Assembly (NCBI RefSeq): GCF_032854445.1
Contig: NC_088300.1
Coordinates: 1,674,001 to 1,738,000 of the forward strand
DNA length: 64,000 nucleotides
DNA from: Liolophura sinensis
Lineage: Eukaryota; Mollusca; Polyplacophora; Chitonida; Chitonidae
Direction of reading: 5' to 3'
Part shown: in pieces, positions 49,629-57,785 of the stretch
How the letters are laid out: each line of letters opens with the position of its first letter
Position numbering within the stretch: position 1 is the first letter of the stretch
Program-made: the position numbers and the translations under genes
Notes under the pieces: generated by a model
What the model was told of the DNA's origin: nothing
What the model saw: only the letters and a program-made list of their open reading frames with translations
Database searches by the model: none

Positions 49629-49979
49629 TGACGTCAAAGCTATGGGGAGAAGATGACGTCATTTCTGAATAAATCAAAACCGATCGTGGACGGAAAATAT
49701 GCATAACATAATCTTTGTTTGATAGCTCCTTTTCATGCATCCTTTAATGTGACTTAATAGGGAACTCATAAAACCCCTTCCCTGTGTTGCTCGTCCTCGA
49801 GTGTCCCATTCTGACAGGTAACCATAAGAAACATTTGACGTCAAAAAATGGCATCAGGACCATTGTTGCCGGTTTTTATGAGGTCAGCTAGTGACGTCAT
49901 AATGCCTGCTGTGAGCTATTTTCAATGACGCCTGTGAAAACGTGATAAGTTACGAAAGGATTGTCTGTTACGTCACCAC
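49629..49979 (+). promoter_or_regulatory. CRE/ATF site cluster upstream of paralogue B
   Basis: Full TGACGTCA palindromes at 49629-49636, 49654-49661, 49836-49843 and 49892-49899, plus TTACGTCAC (about 49969-49977), all within 400 bases of the initiator ATG. The TGACGTCA site is also found in front of paralogue A. CREB/ATF-family binding is the established meaning of the motif; activity here is inference. Confidence 0.6.
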
Positions 49980-50026
49980 ATTGTTTGAGAAGAGAACATC
50001 AAATATCGATAGAAGAAAAAGACTTC

Positions 50027-50094
50027 ATGCAAAACGGCCTACCAATATTGTCCTTCCGGCTTCCTATGAGACGGCATTTGGGAGGAGATGACGT
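50027..50094 (+). CDS. paralogue B exon 1 (initiator)
   Basis: ATG at 50027, 22 codons plus two bases, ends GGAGGAGATGACGT, donor GTAAGT. Confidence 0.68.
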
Positions 50095-53000
50095 GTAAGT
50101 TTGGTTTAAGGGTGGGGTGAGGAATAAATTCGGCGAGATCGGGACGCCGATGAAGTGTGGGTGTCGGGTTGCGGACTGGACAGTATAAATGCGATAAGCT
50201 TTAAATACACGACTATTGTCACACTGTAAATAGCTGTCACAGGAGAATACATAATATGTTAATTTGTTGGCTTTCATACAAATTTATACATTCACCTTCT
50301 CAGTGCTAGACAGTGTGCACCGTACAGGTCTCTGTGCAGCACATTATACCACTGTACATTTTTGTCACATCTCTGTCTTTCTCTATTTAATCGAGTCTCT
50401 TTTAGAACAACTTCTTACATTTAAAACATTATTTTGAGAGTTTGTGAAATTTGTAAATTGTTATATCTCAAATAGATCCCATCGGAGCATCTCAGTAATC
50501 TGGGTGTCCCGGTCTACCACGGTGCAGTACCACGGATATCCATCCACGGACCACATTCCTCACTCAGGTATATGGAATTTTAGTTTAATCTCTTGCTGTA
50601 CTAAAACATTTCCGTACTAAGACAACGATTTCCTGCCTCACCGCCCAGTTACGAAATGATGGATAGTTTCAACTTTGACATCGCTAATTATCCTTACTTT
50701 GAAAGCAATACACATAACTGTCTTGCATAATAGCATATCTCGAATTTTAATATTTGTCTGATCGTAATCATGTGTTGTGTGACGTTTTCAATCAACGTCG
50801 CTCATTATTCCTTCTAAACCTATAGAGTGTCAGGATATTCCATCAAGTCCTTCGCTATAACACTCTCCACTTAAATTTTACAATCAAGATAACCATCTGT
50901 GAGTAAATATATGGACGGAGTGTCTAGTGTGTGGCGATCTGCTTCATAATTGTGTCTAATTCCGGTTTATCTGGGAGCGGGTTTTGGTGTTGCATATGCA
51001 TCGCCACGTCTCGCCCTATGGACAGTTGCAACACAAAAACAACTGTCATACTCATACTTCTGAACAATGAAAATTTATATACATATATGGTTTACTATTT
51101 GGATACTGATTATGTTTACACACATAAAACGTCCCTTGCCAATTTTCGGCTTTATTGAAAACTGCTAACTGATTCTGTTTTCATTGATTCATCCTAATTC
51201 CTTATGTGCGTTTTTTGGTGGTTTCCTTTAAACGTAATCTAAATTGCCCTTAAACAAAAATTATTAAAATAGACGGTACATGACGCATTACATTTATTCG
51301 TATACATCGTCGAGTGTCTGGATTGTAACGCATAGATTTGCTATTTACCATGTAATGTGTGTATATTTATATTTATGTATTTATGTATTTATTTATTTAT
51401 TTATTTATTTATTTATTTGGTGTTTTAAGCTGTACTCAAGAATATTTCATTTATACCAGCAGTATGTATATTTGTGTATGCATGCAGTAGTCGGTTCAAG
51501 GCTGTGAATTGCACACATTGTCTGTAGGAACATTTATTTATGTATCATATATCAACCCAAAGGTAACACATGCTGAAATAATTTGACCGTTCCTGACGAC
51601 TGCAAACACAGGGCATCGAAAATAAAGAGTATCACAAAACATGATTTCAATATTCTGAGTTCTATTTTTCGGATTTTGATTTACTCCAAACTCAATGTTG
51701 TGCGTTGTATCTATATGCAGGATCAGGGAGTCCATCAATACTGTACGTTGTATCTATATGTAGGAGCAATGAGTTCATCAGTGTCGTATGTTGTTTCTGT
51801 CTACAGGAGCACTCCACTCGTCCAGAAGAACTGCTAAGCCCTGTATACCAGATTTCTCTGCGTCAACAACACCGGGAGAGACGGAGAAGGTTTCCAAGTC
51901 TGAACAAATCCAGGCCTCTCGAGGATCAGACTCTTCCGGTGCTGTTGGCTCTTAGCCCAATTCAAAACCCTAGGAGAGATGTCTTCAGACCAAACCGACA
52001 AGCCATCTACACACCAGTCATCCAAACAGCCATCTCCACCTCACCCGATTCCACCGCAGCCGATCCACCTCAGCCAACCCCACCGCAGCCAACCCCACCG
52101 CCTCCAATCCCACACGAAGCCAACCCCACCCGGGCCAACACCCAGCCCTCCCCGTGCAGCCAACCAAAAAGTCTTAGAGGGACGAAATAAAGCAAACAGG
52201 CGCTGTCGCACAAGGAGAAGCAACGTGTACTTCGGGTATATACTATGTACCGGCATCAACCCAGTGAAGCTAGTATTAATTAAGATATTTATTTATTTCA
52301 TTGTCATATATTGCCGTACCCTGTTCCGGATTTTCATTGATATGACAGAGGTCAGGCATAAGGGTGGATGACGCTGAGTACGCAGAGTGACCCACCGACA
52401 TTCTTCAGGTATTCTGCCTGACACACCTCTTGACTTAAAGTCGCATATGAGACAGTGAGAAGTGAGAGATTTCCTCATTATTATAATCAATAATTGATTG
52501 CATTAATCAGTCAATACTTAGGGTAGCCCACCATGTAGACCTAACAATTTATACAGGTTTTTAGCCCAAACTATGAAAAGGAAATTTCAGGTTTAGTCAT
52601 GCTATAAAACATGAATTGAACCAAAGTATGTAATCAAAAGTACCTGCTGAATTTAAAATGTTTACCATCAGCGATTTTAATCGTTCGTGATTACGATAAG
52701 AACACGACAGTATTACCATCCATGAAATACAATCTTTTTGTTTCAGACAAAAGGAAAGGTGAGAAAATCATGGCCGACAGAAGTGATATCAGCAATGACA
52801 GGTAAATTTACTTTGGGAGGTGACTCTCGCGTCAGGCAAACAATTTATGTCCAGTTGTTACTTTGTAAAAAAAAAAAATTCTCCAAATTTTCAACATTAT
52901 CTAATTTTTAGGATTTGTGTTAGGCTGTTTCTCTTGAATCATGCATACAATTCGATTAATAAAGAGTGTCTATACACTTCAAGGTATTTGAAGACCAGTG

Positions 53001-55552
53001 GAGGCTAAATGAGGCTAAGTTGTTGCACACCCTTACGTAAACTGCTGTATCTTTACGTTTGTGCAAACTGCTGTATGGTTACGTTTGTGCAAACTGCTGT
53101 ATGGATGCGTTTGTGCAAACTGCTGTATGGTCACGTTCGTGCAAACTGCTGTATGGTTATGTTTGTGCAAACTGCTGTATGGTTACGTTTGTGCAAACTG
53201 CTGTATGGTTACGTTTATGCAAACTCTTGTACGATTACGATTGTGCAAACTGCTGTTTGATTTAGTTTGTTCAAATTGTTGTAAGGTTACGTTTGAGCAA
53301 CTGTTGAGTGATTACGTTTGTGCAAACTGTTGTATGTTTACGTTTGTACAAACCGTTGTATGGTTACGTTTTGATGCCGAGTACAAAACACCTCATCACT
53401 TAGTATGCGGCGTTATATACTTGTTTTTGGTGAGCAACCTGTCCATACAAGTGAATCCTCACCATACCTGGCTCATCCCATACCAAAGCACTCGACAACG
53501 TTCTTAGTACACGTCATCCTTCTCAGTACACCCAACCCTTCACAGTACAAATCATCCTTCTCAGTACACGTCATCCTTTTTAGTACACGTCACACTTCAC
53601 AGTATACGTCATCCTTCTCAGTACAGGTCACCCGTAACGTCTCTGTACACATTAATCCCCTCATTACAAGTCATCCTTCTCAGCACACGGCACCTTTTTT
53701 GGGACATGTCACGTTCTCATGACGTCATTTTCTCTACACGTCCCCCTCCTCAGCACACGTTCTCGTCACGTCACAGTACACGCCAACTACCTCAGTACAC
53801 GCCAAGTATCTCAGTACACGACAGCTACCACCTAGCCATACGCGATCTCCCTTCTCTACACGTCATCACTTCTTGATATGCTCTCTATAACTCTGGCCTC
53901 CGTCTCTTAAGTGACATATTCTTGAGTATGGCGTAAAACACCAATCAAATAAATAAATTAATTAATTATTTTTTAAGTTGCAGGGGGCGAACTGTCAGGA
54001 ACCGAATTATGCGATTGTTTGCTCACCCAAAGGTTCGGTACCTTAAACTGCCCATCAAACACAAGGTAGGTAAAAAACTACTGTTTGATTCTTAAGATCT
54101 TTAAGAATTTTAATGATTAAACAAAGCTGGGAACGATAATAAATAAGCAAAATAACTCCGAAGAAATTCATTGTGACGATCTCAATATTTTGACTTTAAT
54201 TAAGTCATCCTCAGGAAAAAGTGTGCCAAATGAATGGATTACTGCATGGAGTATAATATGACTGAACAGGCGACATCAGTTGACAGGTTATTGTCCATAA
54301 AGTAGATAATAAACACTGAAAAGGTGAATAATATGTTAAGAGTATGTTATAGTTTTCTTATCTTAAGATAATGCACATGATGACATATACATGCAATTGG
54401 CTATATAAGGATCTTTATAAATATATAAACACATATTTATGCATCTTTATGAATATTAAAAAAAACACTTTCTGAAGATTGGAAGAATAAAGTAAAAATA
54501 AAAAATGCAGCCTACCTAAACAATTGAAGCTCTTTAGAGGTCATAATCTCATGGTTTGTATACATCTGGTACATAAAATTATGTGGAAGTGCATTTTTTT
54601 TCACAACATACTCATGTGTAAACAACATACTGCATGTGTGCACAACATTCTGCATGTGTACACAACGTACACAGTAGTTTTTAGAGAGTATGCTGACGAG
54701 AAAATAAATCATGCATGTTAAATTTGATAATATTTGACCATTTAGATGTCACCTATGTGTACATTTGAGCACGCATATGCAAACTGATATAATCAGATTA
54801 AGACACAATTGGAAAATAAACAGAATTACATGGCCAGATAAACACCAATGTGCTTGGGGAAATATTATCACGGCATTTATCCATAAATTCTAACCCTTTT
54901 CTAACCATACTGTGAACATGCAGTAAGGTCACATCAGGTTTTATCACTTAACACACGCAGACTGCTAAACTTGCACATTCAAAATGCATACACATACAGA
55001 GCTAAAAATCGACAATCCGACAGTAAAACGTACGAAAATAGTGCGATGACCTTATTGATACGCACGAGGTGGGTCCCAGCAGTCCACCATGTGCAGGTAA
55101 AACATTTGTTAAAAGCATTGTACTCGACTGGAAAAACTGCAATACGAAAAGCTTTACTGATTTCATTGACAGTGATTATATATACTAACTTCGTTTACTA
55201 TTTTCTTTGCCTTTAACATGTATGTATGTGGTTTCTTTTGACAGTCATTAGGGGCATCTTTTCTGTTTGAATACTCTAACTTACGAAGAATTACACATCA
55301 AGAAAGCCCCTAATACGTTCGTCTTACAAACTTTTGTCCAAACAGAAAATACTCAACAGTATGGCGGTTAAAGAGATGGATGAATACGAAGCAAACAATG
55401 ATGGACAAGATTGTCAGGAAAATGAAAAGAATGGTGACAAAGTGAAAGTCATAGCAACACATAGGCTTACAACCGGAAACCCCAGAAGATGGAGCGCCGT
55501 GTCACGTGTTGCTCACCGCGTTCGGTGTCAGTTTAGAAAGCTTTTCAACTGA
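50027..55552 (+). CDS. paralogue B: small basic protein of unrecognised family (5 exons, 167 aa)
   Basis: Exons 50027-50094, 50476-50567, 52747-52801, 53984-54065 and 55346-55552 join in frame. The product parallels paralogue A throughout: N-terminal exon ending HLGGDD, SHRSISVIWVSRS, a basic KRKGEKIMADRSDISND piece, GRTVRNRIMRLFAHPK, a Lys/Glu-rich hydrophilic stretch, and a cationic amphipathic AVSRVAHRVRCQFRKLFN end. Exon sizes are 68, 92, 55, 82 and 207 bases against 59, 94, 56, 88 and 213. Intron phases agree, except that the exon 2/3 boundary has slid. There is no signal peptide or transmembrane segment. Four CRE palindromes lie just upstream. AATAAA at 55847-55852 is the likely polyadenylation signal. 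An extra exon at 51807 may be included in some transcripts. Sequence divergence between A and B with conserved architecture suggests an old duplication and selection. Function unknown. Confidence 0.72.
50476..50567 (+). CDS. paralogue B exon 2
   Basis: Acceptor TATCTCAAATAG, 92 bases, donor TCAG/GTATAT. It encodes SHRSISVIWVSRSTTVQYHG and GYPSTDHIPHS, leaving one base for exon 3. Confidence 0.66.
51366..51462 (+). mobile_element. dispersed element fragment with expanded TTTA tract
   Basis: A run of ATTT tetranucleotides followed by GGTGTTTTAAGCTGTACTCA and AGAATATTTCATTTATACC. Same family as 38966. In intron 2 of paralogue B. Confidence 0.78.
51703..51806 (+). repeat. three diverged 43-bp units copying the acceptor of the 51807 exon
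   Basis: Successive units read GTTGTATCTATATGCAG then GATCAGGGAGTCCATCA; GTTGTATCTATATGTAG then GAGCAATGAGTTCATCA; and GTTGTTTCTGTCTACAG then GAGCACTCCACTCGTCC. Each repeats acceptor plus exon start. Confidence 0.7.
51807..52190 (+). other. possible alternative exon of paralogue B, proline-rich open frame
   Basis: Follows a good acceptor (TTTCTGTCTACAG). In phase 0 it is open for 127 codons: RPEELLSPVYQISLRQ, an Arg-rich RQQHRERRRRFPSL, then Pro/Thr-rich sequence. After exon 2 of paralogue B (one leftover base) it would instead run 49 codons and stop at TAG 51953. The first 110 bases are shared with 45033 in paralogue A. So it may be an alternative last exon, a poison exon or a relic. Confidence 0.4.
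52747..52801 (+). CDS. paralogue B exon 3
   Basis: Acceptor CTTTTTGTTTCAG, 55 bases, donor ACAG/GTAAAT. Only the frame needing one incoming base is open (KRKGEKIMADRSDISND), and exon 2 supplies exactly that. Confidence 0.68.
53035..53370 (+). repeat. 26-bp minisatellite, about 13 copies
   Basis: Units TTTGTGCAAACTGCTGTATG with GTTACG, step 26, in intron 3 of paralogue B. The three long overlapping frames are repeat artefacts. Confidence 0.9.
53490..53860 (+). repeat. degenerate 18-20-bp repeats (CAGTACACGTCATCC words)
   Basis: Irregularly spaced TCAGTACACGTCATCCTTC words with many variants; a decayed minisatellite. Confidence 0.75.
53911..53968 (-). mobile_element. dispersed element fragment next to an acceptor
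   Basis: Minus-strand copy of the same family (plus strand reads TTCTTGAGTATGGCGTAAAA then CACCAATCAAATAAATAAAT). It ends 15 bases before the acceptor of paralogue B exon 4, so it forms part of the upstream splice environment. Confidence 0.78.
53984..54065 (+). CDS. paralogue B exon 4
   Basis: Acceptor TTTTTTAAGTTGCAG, one base plus 27 codons (GRTVRNRIMRLFAHPK to LPIKHK), donor AAG/GTAGGT. Confidence 0.7.
54066..55345 (+). other. intron 4 of paralogue B
   Basis: AT-rich; no repeat array, no supported exon. Confidence 0.5.
55346..55552 (+). CDS. paralogue B exon 5 (C-terminal, stop)
   Basis: Acceptor TTTTGTCCAAACAG, 68 codons and TGA. It encodes a Glu/Asn/Lys-rich stretch and the cationic AVSRVAHRVRCQFRKLFN tail. 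Confidence 0.72.
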   Translation, partial: KILNSMAVKEMDEYEANNDGQDCQENEKNGDKVKVIATHRLTTGNPRRWSAVSRVAHRVRCQFRKLFN

Positions 55553-56065
55553 TACACAATTCCCTCAATGTTGCACAGATGCAAACTATATTTTGTACAT
55601 TCGTTTGTAAAAATCTCCTGAATAGTTTTATGGATTATTACCTTTGTATGTAGGCCTACTATATGTATAAATGTTGAAAAATTAACAGTTGATCTCTCGT
55701 GTATAGATTAAGTTCAATGAATCTGTTCTAATGTACAGTCTATATTTGTGTGTGTAAATCTGTCAGTTGCTGTAGTATATTTTGAATACAGCTTTTCAAT
55801 GTTCACACTTGTACAGACGGCGAATCTCTATACCACTTGTGGTCTAAATAAATAAATAAAAACGCACACGTGCTGCAGATGTATAATATTCCGTTTCACT
55901 TTTTGCCCGTTATCACCTGGTGTTTGTAAGCTGAAATAGGGGTTAGCATTTCTCGTTGGTATCAAAGCAGTTTCTTGTGATGCAAATGGCTGTTAATTTC
56001 CACAGAAACTAAGGGCACCCTCTCTGTCAACAATTTAAACTTGAGCCCTTAGGGTAGCAGTTTTC
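55553..56065 (+). other. 3' untranslated region of paralogue B and flank
   Basis: Overlapping AATAAA words at 55847-55860 mark the likely transcript end. Nothing further is identified. Confidence 0.5.
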
Positions 56066-56270
56066 TCTCAATCCTTCTCGCTTGATCTCAAAGTCCAAGC
56101 TCATGCACGCTGGCTTTCTCTCCAGTCGTATGTGGGAAGGTTGGTCCTGCGCATGATCGTTGGTTTACCCCGGGTTCTGTCCGTTTTCTCCCAGCATACT
56201 GCTGGCCGCCATCGTAAAACTGGAATATTCTTAAGCACAGCGTAAAACACCAATACAATATTTAAAAAAA
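56066..56270 (-). mobile_element. long copy of the dispersed TTTGATTGGTGTTTT-family element
   Basis: Read on the minus strand: TTGGTGTTTTACGCTGTGCT, then TTACGATGGCGGCCAGCAGT, ATGCTGGGAGAAAACGG, CCCGGGGTAAACCAACGATC, CTTCCCACATACGACTGGAG and AGAAAGCCAGCGTGCATGAG. About 200 bases, the most complete copy in the window. From memory such elements are abundant in mollusc genomes; a Repbase/Dfam comparison would name it. Confidence 0.8.
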
Positions 56271-57460
56271 CAATAAAGAAAAAACTGGAAAACTTTCTAC
56301 ATCTTTGTATACCTACTGCAGTTTCCTTTAATTATCCTTCTTGGTATCTCACTGTATATAGCTGTTCACGAAATTCTGGCATGTCTGTAGGACCTACTTG
56401 AAAATTTGTTGTGTAAGTGACTATTTATTCCCTCGAAACACGCTCATATATAAAGCCTGACGAACTCCATTCAATGACAAGAACAAGACGTTCGACTTTA
56501 ATAATGCTAAGACTAACATTGTGGCAGTGGTAGGAGATAAAGCCTTTATAATGTTGCTTTACCACTTTCTAAAAATTTAGAAATTCAACACTTTATCAAA
56601 TGCTAAGGCTTTGCACGTTGTAATCTAAAGCTAGGCCTATCTTGCTATCAAAATCAACAATTTAAAATGCCATGCCCCTCACCTCACTCGATTATGTGTT
56701 GATGATGCGGCACCACATTTTAAGATGCTAGAACTCACATTTTGTATGAAACAATTAAATTAAATCTTGTTCAGTTCATTTGAACACGTAGAAAATGTTG
56801 ACATTTTACATTTCCGTTGTAGGAGAGTATTGAAATAGCCTTTTAATATAGACTAGTCTCGAAGAAGTTTAACACCCTTCTGGAGTGGATCTCACATTCT
56901 GGATGTCGCATTCACGCCTGTAGGGGTCTGCACGGTGTAATCGGCATTTCCAGTCGGTTTAAGGGGCGACTTTGACATGGCTACATAGGCCTACAACCGA
57001 CCATTTTTAATACTGACCTGAATGACTCGCGAGAATGTAGGCCTATCGTTGATAGAAATACGAAATACGCATACACGTAATTATAGATGTCTTTCCGCAT
57101 CATAATGGAACTTGCTTTTGCTAAAAGACGGACGAGAGCTTAAAGCCCATTAAAGTAAAAAAAAAAAAAAAAAAGATAAAATTTGAAAACCACATTAGAT
57201 ATTTAAACAAACGTACATAACAGACACATATATATATACATATATACATATATATAAGCCTACAATAAGGATTCGCCTACACATGTACGATAGGCTATGA
57301 ACTGATTAAGGAACAGCAACAATGCAGTGATGTAATACTAGCAGTGGAATGGATGCATCGATGGATATGCCTATATATGGTCTCTGTAAGCGTACGGGTG
57401 TAACGCTTGATAGAATATCCAAATTTAGTTAACACACACTACACCTGTTGTCGAGTAATA
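56271..57460. other. intergenic region upstream of FBXO28
   Basis: AT-rich, with an A run (57159-57174) and a TATATACA tract (57228-57256). No supported gene. Confidence 0.5.
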
Positions 57461-57618
57461 GTAATCATATCTCATGAGTTTGTGTTGTAAGCAACAGTTA
57501 GATGTATTTTGCCAATCTCTCTCGACTTGTAAGCTGTATAGTCAATGTGGTCACTGGGAGAAAATGGGAGAGGGGGGGGGCGGGGTGAATCTACTCAGTT
57601 GTCTCCCTTCATCACTTT

Positions 57619-57626
57619 ATTTCCGG
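57619..57626 (+). promoter_or_regulatory. ETS-like site TTTCCGGA near FBXO28 start
   Basis: TTTCCGGAGAA lies about 20 bases before the proposed initiator ATG. ETS (GGAA) sites are usual in broadly expressed gene promoters or leaders. Single-motif evidence only. Confidence 0.3.
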
Positions 57627-57641
57627 AGAAGACAGAGAAGG

Positions 57642-57785
57642 ATGACGGAAAACTTCTCCCAAACCGCAGACTCGTCGAGTTTGTCTGAGCCCAAATCGGG
57701 CTTGAATCTGTTAGACTTGCCAGAAGAAGTGTTACTACACATACTATCTTTTATGAGTTACCATAATGTCAGCGAAATCCGAAGG
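57642..57785 (+). CDS. FBXO28: FBXO28 exon 1, start and F-box beginning
   Basis: 48 codons ending SEIRR, donor AGG/GTAAGA, phase 0. Contains LPEEVLLHILSFMSY. Confidence 0.92.

Noticed and set aside
57474..57641. Upstream in-frame ATG for FBXO28
   Set aside because: Adds 56 residues of cysteine-rich and glycine-rich sequence with no family resemblance. The 57642 start gives 368 residues, the length I recall for the human protein. Cannot be fully excluded.
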